Source: an uncultured Planctomycetaceae bacterium (GTDB lineage: Bacteria > Planctomycetota > Planctomycetia > Planctomycetales > Planctomycetaceae). From it: a stretch of DNA of 64,000 nucleotides. Location: the NCBI GenBank assembly GCA_943787265.1, contig CALSLT010000015.1, positions 1 through 64,000 on the forward strand. Direction: 5' to 3'. How positions within the stretch are numbered: position 1 is the stretch's first letter; each line of letters opens with the position of its first letter. Under the pieces are notes generated by a model. The model was not told where the DNA came from and searched no databases. It worked only from the letters and a program-made list of their open reading frames with translations. The position numbers and the translations under genes were made by a program. Shown piece by piece: positions 53,429-62,652 of the stretch.

Positions 53429-55768
53429 GTGTCTTTTCAATCTTCCGCGACAGCGGCATCGCCAGATGCGTTGTCTGCCGAGACCATTGCAAACCTTCTC
53501 GACGGCCTGACAGACCCGCAACAGGAAGCCGTCGAGTATTTCGAAGGCCCGTTGCAGATCCTTGCCGGCCCCGGATCAGGCAAAACGCGAGTGATCACCC
53601 GCCGCATCGCTCGGCTGGTCGACCGCGGCGTGCATCCATCGTCGATTCTGGCAATCACGTTTACGAACAAAGCCGCTCGGGAAATGCAGGAACGAGTCAA
53701 TCAACTCCTGCCCGGTTCGCGCATCTGGATCAGTACGTTTCACCGATTCTGCGCCAGTGTGCTGCGTCGTCGCGCACAATCGGTCGGTCTGGAATCCAAC
53801 TTTGTCATCTTTGACAAGTCCGACCAGCTTCAGGTTTTGAGACACGTGCTCAACGATCTGGACATGGACGCTGTCCGTGTACCCGTAGCAAAACTCGGAG
53901 CACGCATCAGCCACATCAAAAATACGATGATCAGCTCCGAGCAATTCACTCGGTCACTCGACTACGAAGTCGGCGAACCATTCGACATGGTCGTCGCGCA
54001 GGTCTACCCGAAGTACCAGGAAACGCTGCTGGCTTCAAACGCCGTCGACTTTGACGACCTTCTGCTGCACGTGGTGAAACTCTTCCAGGAGAACCCGACG
54101 CTGCGTGCCGAGTACGACGACCGGTTCCGCTTTCTACTGGTCGACGAGTATCAGGACACAAATGCAATTCAGTATTCGCTTGTACGAGCGTTGGGAATTG
54201 ATCGTCCGAACGTATGCGTCACCGGAGACCCGGACCAGTCGATCTACGCCTGGCGCGGCGCCAACATCGAAAACATCCTCAACTTCGAACGCGATTTCGA
54301 AAACGCAAAGCTCGTGCGACTGGAGCAGAACTTCCGCAGCACCGCCTTGATCCTGCAGTCAGCCGACCAGTTGATCTCCCACAACAGAATGCGGAAAGCC
54401 AAGTCGCTCACCACGGACGCTCCAGATGGCGCCGCCGTTCAACTACTCAAATTCAAAGACGGTCGGTCTGAAGCCGACGGCATCGCCGAGCTGATTAGAA
54501 AGCAATGCACGGAACAAGGCGCGAAGTGGAGTGACTTTGCGATCTTCTACCGAGTCAACTCGATGTCGCGGGAGCTCGAACTGGCGTTCACTCGGCACCA
54601 CATTCCGTTTCAGGTCGCCGCCGGACTTGCGTTCTATGACCGAGCCGAAATACGCGACCTGCTGGCCTACCTGCGGCTGATCGAAAACCCCGTCGACACC
54701 GTCGCCTTTGCGCGAGTCGTTAACCGACCGGCGCGAGGCATCGGAAAAACCAGTCAGAACAAAGTGACTGCATGGGCCACTGAAAACGGAGTTGGCCCGA
54801 TGGAAGCCGCTCGCCAGGCACACAAGATCACGAGTCTGACCAAGACGGCCAAAGTGAAACTCAAGGCGTTCGTCGGAATGATGGACACCTTCTCTCTCGC
54901 GAACGCCGGAAGCGTCAGTGACCTGTTGAAGAAGATTGTCGAGAAGACGGCCTACTCGCGAACCTGGGCATCCGCCTCTTCCGAACAAACCATCACCAAG
55001 CAGGCAAACGTCGCAGAACTGGTCAACGCGGCCGCTCAGTACGACGAAGCCAACGCAGACGATCCTTCCATCACCGGATTTCTTGAAACAACCGCTCTGG
55101 CCAGCGACGTGGACGGCGTCGACGCCGAAGCCGGCAAAGCCACACTGATGACCATTCACGCGGCGAAGGGGCTTGAATTTCCGAGCGTCGTCATTGTCGG
55201 ATTGGAACACGGACTGATCCCGCACGAACGGTCGATCAAATCCAACGATCCGAAACAGCTCGAAGAAGAACGCCGGCTGCTTTTCGTCGGTATGACACGA
55301 GCGATGCGGAACCTCTACATGACGACGGCTCAAGTTAGAGCCGAGCGAGGCACTCCACGAATCACCATCCCCAGCACATTCCTCGCGGAAACGACGTTCG
55401 ACATCATCGACGAGAACAATCCCGACGGCACTCGCAAAAAGTCCGGAGTCTCGTCAAAGCCGGATAAGAAACAGGAACTTCGGGACAAGCTCAAGGCATC
55501 ACTGGCGGCTGGAAACAAACCGCTGCTGACAACCGGTGCCGCACTTCTCAACGGAACCGACGAAGAGGTCGAACTTCCGGATGCCAGCTCATCATCCACC
55601 TTCGCTGTCGGCATGAGAGTCCGACATCCGAAATATGGAATGGGCACGATCACTCATATCGCCGGCTTCGCAAAACGCCGCACCGTCGAAGTTGAATTCA
55701 CCAGCGGCGGCCGCACGGAAACGTTCTCAGCGTCTCACTGCCCGCTCCAGCCAATCGGTGTTCGATAA
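53429..55768 (+). CDS. pcrA: UvrD/PcrA-family DNA helicase
   Basis: This is a superfamily 1A 3'-5' DNA helicase involved in repair and replication-fork maintenance. The 779-residue protein has the Walker A motif AGPGSGKT at residues 46-53, motif Ia AITFTNKAAREM, ISTFHRFC, motif II LLVDEYQDTN, motif III TGDPDQSIYAWRGA, motif IV EQNFRS, motif V LMTIHAAKGLEFPSVVIVGL and motif VI EERRLLFVGMTRA. The C-terminal end FAVGMRVRHPKYGMGTITHI is the small Tudor/KOW-like domain that contacts RNA polymerase in PcrA/UvrD. The start is a GTG at 53429 because the preceding ATG (53421) runs straight into a stop. It is 200 bases after the export gene and probably has its own promoter. Confidence 0.95.
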   Translation: MSFQSSATAASPDALSAETIANLLDGLTDPQQEAVEYFEGPLQILAGPGSGKTRVITRRIARLVDRGVHPSSILAITFTNKAAREMQERVNQLLPGSRIWISTFHRFCASVLRRRAQSVGLESNFVIFDKSDQLQVLRHVLNDLDMDAVRVPVAKLGARISHIKNTMISSEQFTRSLDYEVGEPFDMVVAQVYPKYQETLLASNAVDFDDLLLHVVKLFQENPTLRAEYDDRFRFLLVDEYQDTNAIQYSLVRALGIDRPNVCVTGDPDQSIYAWRGANIENILNFERDFENAKLVRLEQNFRSTALILQSADQLISHNRMRKAKSLTTDAPDGAAVQLLKFKDGRSEADGIAELIRKQCTEQGAKWSDFAIFYRVNSMSRELELAFTRHHIPFQVAAGLAFYDRAEIRDLLAYLRLIENPVDTVAFARVVNRPARGIGKTSQNKVTAWATENGVGPMEAARQAHKITSLTKTAKVKLKAFVGMMDTFSLANAGSVSDLLKKIVEKTAYSRTWASASSEQTITKQANVAELVNAAAQYDEANADDPSITGFLETTALASDVDGVDAEAGKATLMTIHAAKGLEFPSVVIVGLEHGLIPHERSIKSNDPKQLEEERRLLFVGMTRAMRNLYMTTAQVRAERGTPRITIPSTFLAETTFDIIDENNPDGTRKKSGVSSKPDKKQELRDKLKASLAAGNKPLLTTGAALLNGTDEEVELPDASSSSTFAVGMRVRHPKYGMGTITHIAGFAKRRTVEVEFTSGGRTETFSASHCPLQPIGVR

Positions 55769-55830
55769 CGTCACGCCCAATTCGGTATGCCCGCTTCTCT
55801 CTGCAAAATCTATCAAATCCGAGAACGGCT

Positions 55831-57039
55831 ATGAACGACGCATCACAAACATCGACCGACTGCAAGTTGTTGCTCGAAACCTATCGCGAAGGGCTGTTGA
55901 ACGACACCGTCCCGTTCTGGCTTAAACACTCCGTCGACAAAGAACACGGCGGGTTCATTACGTCACTCGATCGCGACGGCAGCATTGTCGACACTGACAA
56001 AGGAGTCTGGCAGCAGGGCCGGTTCACCTGGTTGCTCGGCGAACTCTACAACAACGTCGAACAGCGGCCCGAGTGGCTTGAGACGGCCCTTCACGGAATT
56101 CGGTTTATCGACGACCACTGCTTCGACAAGTCCGATGGCCGAATGTGGTTTCACCTGACTCGTGAGGGAAAGCCAATCCGAAAACGTCGCTACGCATTCA
56201 GTGAAGCCTTTGCCGCGATTGCGTACGGAGAACTCGCCAAAGCAACCGGTAAGTCTGAATTCGCAGAGAAGGCCGCGGCGGCATTCCAGCAGTTCATCGA
56301 TCACAACCTCGATCCGCAGGGAGTCGAACCCAAGTTCACGGAAGCTCGCCCATGCCGCGGAATCGGTTTTCCGATGATCACGATCAACACCGCTCAGGAG
56401 TTACGAGAATCGATCGATCTCGAAGGAGCTGACCAGTGGATCGATCGATCAATCGACGCGATCCGAGAATTCCACATCAAGGAAGACATCGAATGCGTCG
56501 TCGAAACCGTCGGAGCCAACGGCGAGTTGCTCGACCACTTTGACGGACGAACGTTGAACCCTGGACACGCCATCGAAGGGGCGTGGTTCATTATGGCCGA
56601 AGGGAACCATCGAAATGATGACTCGCTGATTCAACTCGGCTGTCAGATGCTCGACTGGATGTGGCAACGAGGCTGGGACAACGAACATGGCGGCATGCTG
56701 TATTTCACCAGCGTCGACGGAAAGCCGGTCCAGGAGTACTGGCACGATATGAAATTCTGGTGGCCTCACAACGAAACGATCATTGCGACGCTAATGGCAT
56801 TCCACCTGACCGGCGATCCGAAGTACAAAGAATGGCACGGGCAGGTTCATGATTGGGCGTACAAACACTTCCCTGATGCCGAACACGGCGAATGGTTCGG
56901 CTATCTCCGGAGAGACGGTTCTGTCAGCAACACGCTGAAAGGCAATCTGTGGAAAGGCCCCTTCCACCTGCCTCGCATGCAGCTGATGTGCTGGCAACTT
57001 CTCGAACAACAAGAGTCAACAAAACAGGAACAGTCATGA
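55831..57039 (+). CDS. AGE-family epimerase/isomerase
   Basis: 402 residues of the N-acylglucosamine 2-epimerase (AGE)/cellobiose epimerase superfamily, an (alpha/alpha)6-barrel that isomerises or epimerises sugars in the cytosol. Typical blocks are KGVWQQGRFTWLLGELYNN, YAFSEAFAAIAYGELAKATG, LNPGHAIEGAWFIMAEGN, and QEYWHDMKFWWPHNETI, which contain conserved active-site histidines and tryptophans. Within the family it could act on N-acetylglucosamine, mannose or another sugar; sequence alone does not decide. The stop codon overlaps the start of the ACT-domain gene by ATGA (57036-57039), so the two are translationally coupled. Confidence 0.92.
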   Translation: MNDASQTSTDCKLLLETYREGLLNDTVPFWLKHSVDKEHGGFITSLDRDGSIVDTDKGVWQQGRFTWLLGELYNNVEQRPEWLETALHGIRFIDDHCFDKSDGRMWFHLTREGKPIRKRRYAFSEAFAAIAYGELAKATGKSEFAEKAAAAFQQFIDHNLDPQGVEPKFTEARPCRGIGFPMITINTAQELRESIDLEGADQWIDRSIDAIREFHIKEDIECVVETVGANGELLDHFDGRTLNPGHAIEGAWFIMAEGNHRNDDSLIQLGCQMLDWMWQRGWDNEHGGMLYFTSVDGKPVQEYWHDMKFWWPHNETIIATLMAFHLTGDPKYKEWHGQVHDWAYKHFPDAEHGEWFGYLRRDGSVSNTLKGNLWKGPFHLPRMQLMCWQLLEQQESTKQEQS

Positions 57040-57563
57040 AGTTTGTCATCACGCTGCTGGGTAGCGATCGTCTGGGAATTGTCGAGTCATTCTCGAAAAC
57101 CGTCGCCGATCACGACGGAGCCTGGTGCGAAAGCCGCATCATGCAGGTCGAAGGCCAGTTTGCTGGAGTCTTTCTGGCCGAGGTTCCGGCAGAAAATTCC
57201 GACGCTTTTGAGTCATCGCTCGAAAGCTCATTTCAGCCGGAATTTCACCTGGCCGTCGTACGAAGCAATGCCGACGAAGAATCTGCTCCGGCTCGGCACT
57301 CCTTCGAAATCACCGTTCTCTGCAGTGACCGTCCCGGCCTGGTCCACGAGTTCGCTCAGCTTTGCACGGCAAGAAAAATCAACATCCTGGAGCTGCAAAC
57401 AAACTTACGTCCCGCCGCGATGACCGGCCTGCTGATGTTCGAAATCGAAGCCGTCGGCGACAGCCCTGAACCGCTCGACCAGGCAGAATTCGCCCACGCC
57501 TTCGAAGCTCTCGGAGACGATGTCGTCGTCGATTTCTCAAAACCTGAATCCACAAGCACGTAG
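57036..57563 (+). CDS. Double-ACT-domain protein, GcvR-like
   Basis: 175 residues with two ACT domains in tandem: KFVITLLGSDRLGIVESFSK at the start and FEITVLCSDRPGLVHEFAQL near residue 92. This layout matches GcvR-type regulators of glycine cleavage and related amino-acid-sensing proteins; small ligands bind between ACT domains. The start is the ATG at 57036, overlapping the upstream epimerase stop; an open frame extends to 56892 inside that gene but is a shadow. The coupling to a sugar epimerase is unusual for a glycine regulator, so the ligand could be something else. Confidence 0.88.
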   Translation: MKFVITLLGSDRLGIVESFSKTVADHDGAWCESRIMQVEGQFAGVFLAEVPAENSDAFESSLESSFQPEFHLAVVRSNADEESAPARHSFEITVLCSDRPGLVHEFAQLCTARKINILELQTNLRPAAMTGLLMFEIEAVGDSPEPLDQAEFAHAFEALGDDVVVDFSKPESTST

Positions 57564-57584
57564 GCTGGTCCTGTGCCGATAATC

Positions 57585-59222
57585 CTACTCGTCTTTCGCA
57601 CCGCCCAGCGTCACGCTGATCCCGTACTTGTCCTGCAGGAGTGCGTGGGCCGTGCTGGCGTAGCGGTCTTTCGGGTAGCGTTTGCAGACTGACTGGAACG
57701 CCTGGATCGCTTTTTCTTTCGAACCGGACTGCTCGTGGGTGTAGCCAATCTGAAGGAGTGCCCACGGAGCCCTCGACTGCGAACCACCAATGATCTGACC
57801 GTACAGGCCAATCGCTTCCTTGTACTGCTTCAAACGGCGATGACAGTCAGCCATCTGTTCGAGATTGCTCGGAAAATTGTTGCACTGACGGTAGGAGCCG
57901 ATCGCCTCTTTGAAGTTACCGCCGTAATGGTGGTACGTGTAGGCGACGTTCCAGAGCCATGTTTCCGCTCGATCGGGATCGCTTGAGATCAGCTCACGGT
58001 AAACGGCGACGGCTTGCGGAATCTTTCGACCGTAGCGCCATGTCTCGGCGATCTTTTGATTCCACTTGGCCTGATTGTCTGGATCAAGCGACAGATTTCG
58101 AGTGTACGTTCCTACGGCCTGCTCCCACTTCTGTTCCTGGTAAAAGCTGTAGGCAATCTGGTTGTTACCTTCGATCTTGTTTTCGAACTTTGCGTATTCG
58201 ATGCGGGCTTTGTCGTACTCGCCCTGAGATTTCAGCCAGTCGCCCAGTCGCTGCAGAATGGCGTCGTCCGCTCCGAACTTCTTCTGGATCTGCGTGAAGG
58301 CTTCACGAACTTTCTCCGGCCGCTTCGAATACCCCAGCACGTCAGCGCTCAGTAGCCAGTAGTTCTTTGAGAGTTCTTTTGGCTCCGGCGCTACCCCCGT
58401 CGGAACCTGTTGCCGAATCCACGAAACGGTCTTGTCAGCCACATCGTGGCCTTGCTCGCGGGTTTCGTCACTCTTCACTAATTCGCCGATTGGCGTTCGA
58501 ACGTAATCTCGAACTCGAGTGGGAACTTCCTCTTCAGGATACGAAGCTGCCAGGGCTTTAACTCCGTCGTCGACCTTGCCGTTACGAAAACTCCAGGACG
58601 CCAGTTGCTGCGATGCCTTTTCGCAGTACGACTTTGATTCTTTTGTTCGAGCGACATCGAACGTCAACTGTTTCCAGGCCGCAACCTGTTCGTCTTCGTC
58701 CTTGTCGATCGATGCCAGATCGGCGAGATCGACCAGCGAATAAACTGCGACAAGATGCTTGCCGTGTTTCGACACGACTTCCTTGAAAGCCTTCTTCGCC
58801 TTACGGACCTCGCCCATGTCCTTGTAGGCACGAGCGATGTAGAAGGACGACGCAACGGCTTCGGCAGAGTCCGGCCAGTAGTCGATGATCGATTGAAAGC
58901 CTTCCGAGATCGCGGTGTTCGGCTTCTTCTGCTTGATAAGGCACAGGCTCCACTTCAGGAGTGAATACGGTGCCCCTTCGCTGGCTTCGTAAAGCGACAG
59001 AAATTTTTCATACTCGCTGGCCGCAACCTTGTAGTTCTTTTCGAGGTAATACTTCTCCGCAATCTTCATCTGGTACCGCTCGACTTCGCGGAGCTTCGCC
59101 CAGCCTTCGAGCGACAGTACATCCAGTTTCTGAGCCTGGGCACTTCGATCCGGCAGAACGAACAGTGCCATCAGGATTGCTGCGATCCACAAAAGTTTTA
59201 CTCGCGTCGAGCTTCCAGCCAT
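57585..59222 (-). CDS. Periplasmic TPR-repeat protein
   Basis: 545 residues with a signal peptide (RVKLLWIAAILMALFVLPDR, ending SAQAQ). The whole mature part consists of helical repeats of TPR type (AEKYYLEKNYKVAASEYEKF, YSFYQEQKWEQAVGTYTRN and GYTHEQSGSKEKAIQAFQSV). Such proteins act as scaffolds; no catalytic domain is present. The ATG at 59222 has GGAG eight bases upstream and lies inside the end of the DUF4159 gene (25-base overlap), so it is translationally coupled. It is the last gene of the ExbD/DUF4159 operon, which suggests a role in envelope assembly or a TonB/Tol-like energised process. Confidence 0.9.
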   Translation of the reverse strand: MAGSSTRVKLLWIAAILMALFVLPDRSAQAQKLDVLSLEGWAKLREVERYQMKIAEKYYLEKNYKVAASEYEKFLSLYEASEGAPYSLLKWSLCLIKQKKPNTAISEGFQSIIDYWPDSAEAVASSFYIARAYKDMGEVRKAKKAFKEVVSKHGKHLVAVYSLVDLADLASIDKDEDEQVAAWKQLTFDVARTKESKSYCEKASQQLASWSFRNGKVDDGVKALAASYPEEEVPTRVRDYVRTPIGELVKSDETREQGHDVADKTVSWIRQQVPTGVAPEPKELSKNYWLLSADVLGYSKRPEKVREAFTQIQKKFGADDAILQRLGDWLKSQGEYDKARIEYAKFENKIEGNNQIAYSFYQEQKWEQAVGTYTRNLSLDPDNQAKWNQKIAETWRYGRKIPQAVAVYRELISSDPDRAETWLWNVAYTYHHYGGNFKEAIGSYRQCNNFPSNLEQMADCHRRLKQYKEAIGLYGQIIGGSQSRAPWALLQIGYTHEQSGSKEKAIQAFQSVCKRYPKDRYASTAHALLQDKYGISVTLGGAKDE

Positions 59223-60685
59223 TTCGCATACTCCGTGTGAGCATAAAAGATCACGTTTGTGCCGAGCTGATAACACGCTTCCCAGACTTCCGGCGAGACT
59301 CCCGAATGATCGTCCGCCCAGGCATCGCCGATGTCTCCCGGATGATAGTAGCAGACCAACCGACCATCGACTCGCCAGCCAAGTGCCTCTTTTCCGCCGT
59401 GAGGAGCGACGTACGGCAGAAACGGAATCTGAAATGGGATTCGGTGAATGACATCGTCCAGCGGAATCGGCGTCGGACGAACGTTCGGCAGCACCTGCTG
59501 CATCATCGACAGGAAGCGACTGTGCCAGTTGCGGCTTCCGCCGTTATCACCGAAGAGCATGCCGTGCTTATCGAGAATGTATTCCCGCAGCACTTTGATC
59601 TCAGACTTGGATAGCTGGATATTCTTCTGCCCGGTCATGTAGACGTAAGGCGGACTCTTGCCAATTGGGAACAGCTTCAACTGAGAAATCGTACGTGACT
59701 CGGTTCGCTTTTCGACCTTCTGCTGAGTCCGAATTCCGTATTCAATAAGCATGTTGACGTCGGCACCGATGCCGAAGTCCTGATCCCAGTCTCCGCCGAG
59801 ATATTCAAGACGAATGAAGCGGACCTTGCCCGCTTTCGTGCCACCTGCGAACCCTGCACCGGCCCCCGCTCCGTAACCGACCGTGTAATGATGCTTGGTA
59901 ATTTCTGTGAGCTGAAGTTTGATCTCGTCGATCGGCGGAATGTTGAAGCTGATCGACGCGAACGGGTTGACGACAAACTTCTTGCGGATGACCTTCTGGA
60001 CTTTGACGACCTGGGCAATCTGCTGCTGCTCGCCGCCGCCGGCCGGCATCTCGTAAATGTCCTCGCAGCCGCCGACCTGCGTCAGAATCAGGAACGCCAC
60101 AAAGAACGCCAGCGAGTATCCCAGGAACGCCGCCACCGACTGATTCAACCGTTTCGATTTCTTCCCGTAGAACCAGGCTTCCGGATCGAGCGGGTTGCTG
60201 ACTCGTTCGCCCGTCGCCGATGCAGGAGCATTCTCATTAAGAATTGCCGCTTCCGACAATTCTTTGACAGCAGCTTCCGCCTGCGCTGCAAGCCGTTCGC
60301 GATCGAACTTCCGAGCCGTTCGCTCCAGCCCCCAGACGACCCAGGCGAGGCCGACAAAATACGCAGTCGCCGTTCCAACTCGAGCCGACATCGCACGTGC
60401 CTCGGCGAAGTCGAGCATGTCCAGTGAGAAAACGACAAACTGCCAGACTGGAAGAAACGCAACGCTGGCAACCGCCGACGACAGAATCTGTTGCTCGGCA
60501 CGCAAGCGGCAGGCCCACCGGCCCCAGACAACGGCCGTCACCGCCGCCAATCCGAAACCGATCCCAAGCGCTGCCTGAGGAAGCTTCGTCACCCACAACC
60601 AGTCAAACATACACGCCAACCAGGCAACGGCAATCACGGCCGTCGCTGAAAGTCGGCGATCAGATTTGAGGCGGGACAGATTCAT
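59198..60685 (-). CDS. DUF4159-domain membrane protein
   Basis: 495 residues. The first 220 include about four hydrophobic segments (ATAVIAVAWLACMFDWLWV, GIGFGLAAVTAVVWGRWAC, YFVGLAWVVWGLERT and AFLGYSLAFFVAFLILTQVG). The rest is a DUF4159 domain: RFIRLEYLGGDWDQDFGIGA, PYVYMTGQKNIQLSKSEIKV, a GMLFGDNGG motif and the block LGWRVDGRLVCYYHPGDIGD. DUF4159 proteins occur with ExbB/ExbD-type motors in planctomycetes, and the domain resembles class I glutamine-amidotransferase-like folds; its activity is unknown. It follows two exbD-like genes and a single-span protein, and its end overlaps the TPR protein. Confidence 0.88.
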   Translation of the reverse strand: MNLSRLKSDRRLSATAVIAVAWLACMFDWLWVTKLPQAALGIGFGLAAVTAVVWGRWACRLRAEQQILSSAVASVAFLPVWQFVVFSLDMLDFAEARAMSARVGTATAYFVGLAWVVWGLERTARKFDRERLAAQAEAAVKELSEAAILNENAPASATGERVSNPLDPEAWFYGKKSKRLNQSVAAFLGYSLAFFVAFLILTQVGGCEDIYEMPAGGGEQQQIAQVVKVQKVIRKKFVVNPFASISFNIPPIDEIKLQLTEITKHHYTVGYGAGAGAGFAGGTKAGKVRFIRLEYLGGDWDQDFGIGADVNMLIEYGIRTQQKVEKRTESRTISQLKLFPIGKSPPYVYMTGQKNIQLSKSEIKVLREYILDKHGMLFGDNGGSRNWHSRFLSMMQQVLPNVRPTPIPLDDVIHRIPFQIPFLPYVAPHGGKEALGWRVDGRLVCYYHPGDIGDAWADDHSGVSPEVWEACYQLGTNVIFYAHTEYAKWLEARRE

Positions 60686-60737
60686 GAACGATTGAGTTTC
60701 TTCGTCGAACTAATTTCAAAACTGATAAAGGATTACC

Positions 60738-60806
60738 AACCACGAAAAACACTAAATACACGAAAACCTAAATCTCATTTTCGTGTCTTTAGTGTCTTTA
60801 GTGGTT
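60738..60806. repeat. Dispersed AACCACGAAAA-type inverted repeat
   Basis: The left arm (60738-60766, starting AACCACGAAAAACACTAAAT) and right arm (60778-60806, ending TTTAGTGTCTTTAGTGGTT) pair with about four mismatches over 29 bases. This kind of element recurs in many bacterial intergenic regions. Here it lies between the single-span protein gene and the DUF4159 gene. Confidence 0.75.
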
Positions 60807-60831
60807 CCATATTTCCGAACAAAAGAATTGT

Positions 60832-61341
60832 TCAATCGAGGCCGTCGAGAAGTTTATCCAAGTTGCCGTCGAGTGGGTTGGACTTGGGATCGGTGATCAC
60901 CGTCTCGTCGATCTTCATGGCTGCTGCGGCTCGAGCGGTGTCTGTTTCTTCCGAACCGTCACCACCGGCTGCCGGATCCGTCGATGCGGTCTCCGTTGAA
61001 GGTTCGGTCGTTGTGTCCTCGGAAACTTCTGACGGCGCTGCGGCGGTTTCTGCTTCAGCCGCGACCGCCGCGGCGTCATCCGAATTCAACGCCCACGGTG
61101 CGACGGTGCAAACAACAAGCACGACCATGCAGCCAAACGTTGCTTGAATGGTGGCCTGAACGAGTCCACTTTCAGAGACAGCTCCGAGAACTTCCTGCGG
61201 ACTGCGGCCTTTGAGATTCGCGATGAACTCGCGCACCTCTTCGGCAGTCGACGAAGCATCGGACTTCATCCGCTTCATGTCCGCTGCCAGGCCCGTCGAA
61301 GTCGCCGGTGGCTGTTCGAGTTGTTTGCGTGTCTCATCCAT
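60832..61341 (-). CDS. Single-span membrane protein with acidic tail, unknown function
   Basis: 169 residues. Residues about 20-60 are helical and charged (AADMKRMKSDASSTAEEVRE), one membrane segment follows (ATIQATFGCMVVLVVCTVAP), and the tail after about residue 95 is Ala/Glu/Thr/Ser-rich and probably disordered. No family is recognised. GGAG precedes the ATG at 61341 by about eight bases. It lies between the exbD-like genes and DUF4159 in one operon. An ExbB/TolQ-like channel would be expected here, but this protein has one span rather than three, so it does not look like ExbB. Confidence 0.72.
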   Translation of the reverse strand: MDETRKQLEQPPATSTGLAADMKRMKSDASSTAEEVREFIANLKGRSPQEVLGAVSESGLVQATIQATFGCMVVLVVCTVAPWALNSDDAAAVAAEAETAAAPSEVSEDTTTEPSTETASTDPAAGGDGSEETDTARAAAAMKIDETVITDPKSNPLDGNLDKLLDGLD

Positions 61342-61393
61342 TTTCGGTCTCCGCCATTCAAGTTCTGACTGTGCCGTTCGATGAACTTCTCTG

Positions 61394-61810
61394 TTACTTC
61401 TTCGACGCCTTCTTGACATCTTCGACGATGTGTACGAGATCGCCGCCTGCTTCACTGACAGCCTCGATAACCGGCTCGAACCGCAACGCAACCGCTTCCT
61501 GGTGCACCTTCAGCAGAACGGTGCGTTCACCGGGCGGAGCGTCACCCAACTGATCCTCAATTGCGGACGCGAGCTGCCCGACGCCAATCTCCTGCCCATT
61601 GAGATAAAGTTTGTTTTCCGTGTCGACCACAACGCTGACCATCGAATGACCAGCCTGCTCAAGGTTCTCAGCCTTGGCCGGAGTCCACTGCAGATGACTG
61701 TCGTCCTGAGCCCGGGCCAGGATCACGAAAAAGATCAACAGATTAAACGCAATGTCCCCCATCGCCATGCTGGGAACTTCCGCTCGTGATGTTTTGCGTT
61801 TGATTTTCAC
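61394..61810 (-). CDS. exbD: ExbD/TolR-family protein (second copy)
   Basis: 138 residues. A short basic cytoplasmic start (KIKRKTSRAEVPSMAMGDIA) leads into one membrane segment (FNLLIFFVILARAQ) and a periplasmic domain with the usual ExbD/TolR layout (VSVVVDTENKLYLNGQEIGV, ERTVLLKVHQEA). ExbD forms the rod of proton-driven motors with ExbB/TolQ. The membrane aspartate expected in ExbD is present at the start of the span (GDIAF). The GTG at 61810 is preferred; a TTG at 61819 adds three residues. It follows a first exbD-like gene on the same strand. Confidence 0.88.
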   Translation of the reverse strand: MKIKRKTSRAEVPSMAMGDIAFNLLIFFVILARAQDDSHLQWTPAKAENLEQAGHSMVSVVVDTENKLYLNGQEIGVGQLASAIEDQLGDAPPGERTVLLKVHQEAVALRFEPVIEAVSEAGGDLVHIVEDVKKASKK

Positions 61811-61905
61811 AGGTTCCAAGTTCCGAGTTCCAGGTTCAAAGTTGTCCTCTGTTTGGTTCGGGCTGCCACAACCTGGAACATGGACCCCGGAACATCGAAC
61901 GCCCG
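61811..61905. repeat. GTTCC-rich inverted repeat between the two exbD-like genes
   Basis: A GGTTCCAAGTTCCGAGTTCC run (61812-61831) leads into GTTCCAGGTT (61827-61836), which is exactly complementary to AACCTGGAAC (61871-61880). It is a degenerate intergenic repeat of the kind also seen near 53240-53330. Confidence 0.55.
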
Positions 61906-62331
61906 TCAGGGCACGGTCACTGTTTGTTCTTCTTCAAGCTGCAGAGTCACGATGCCGCCAGCATCTTCGATCTGACTCGTGACCGCGATCCAATGATTGT
62001 ATGGCGTATCGGGTTTACTCTTCACGACGACCACCTTCTCAGCGGGATTCGACCGAGCATCCAACTTCGCCTTGATCCTCGGGCCAAAATCCTTCGGCGT
62101 CACCGGGTCGCCATTCAGGAAAACTGCCTGCCGAGTCAGTTCGACCGAGATCGTGTCGGTCTGCTGATCCTTCTGCTCCGTCTGTTCGGCTTTGGGAATT
62201 GTCTGCTTGCGGCCGCTGTCCGGCTGCACCGATGCACAAACAAGGAAAAACACAATCAGATTAAACGCAATGTCCCCCGTCGCGCTGGCAGGCGGCTCGA
62301 TCAACAGACGAGAGTTACGACGTATCGCCAT
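61906..62331 (-). CDS. exbD: ExbD/TolR-family protein (first copy)
   Basis: 141 residues. After AIRRNSRLLIEPPASATGDI comes a membrane segment (AFNLIVFFLVCASV) with the motif GDIAF, and a periplasmic part (ISVELTRQAVFLNGDPVTPK, KVVVVKSKPDTPYNHW). The layout is ExbD/TolR. It differs from the second copy by a longer polar stretch after the membrane span. It is the first gene of the five-gene minus-strand operon; no exbB/tolQ gene precedes it, since the next gene upstream is the divergent symporter. Confidence 0.9.
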   Translation of the reverse strand: MAIRRNSRLLIEPPASATGDIAFNLIVFFLVCASVQPDSGRKQTIPKAEQTEQKDQQTDTISVELTRQAVFLNGDPVTPKDFGPRIKAKLDARSNPAEKVVVVKSKPDTPYNHWIAVTSQIEDAGGIVTLQLEEEQTVTVP

Positions 62332-62652
62332 GAAGTCGTTCGTCGAGGGAGGGAACTGATGGGTGGGACAAAAACAGCGGGCGGGATTGGAGACCGTCTG
62401 GCATAACGCGGCCTGACAGTCCAGTGGGGTGAGCTTCAGGATTTAACCCCGTCAGTCTACCACGAATTCCCGTTGGAAAGAAAAGCCAGCGGCGATGAAA
62501 TTTCGAAGCCAACAAGCGATCTCTCGTCCGCAAGTGTCCGACTCCTGACTGGCTTGGTTGTTCGCCTCGATTGGCCTATTCTCGCTGGCTTCGATTCTCT
62601 GGCTCTCCAGCTCAGACGCCGCTCGACGATCCGCAACCCGGGAAACCACCTG
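62332..62652. other. Divergent intergenic region between the exbD operon and the symporter gene
   Basis: 321 bases without a convincing gene. It must contain the promoters for both directions; no clear -35/-10 pair or palindrome could be singled out. Confidence 0.5.

Noticed and set aside
54443..55333. Open frame of 296 codons antisense to the helicase gene.
   Set aside because: The plus-strand frame encodes complete helicase motifs; the antisense frame has no recognisable family or start signal.
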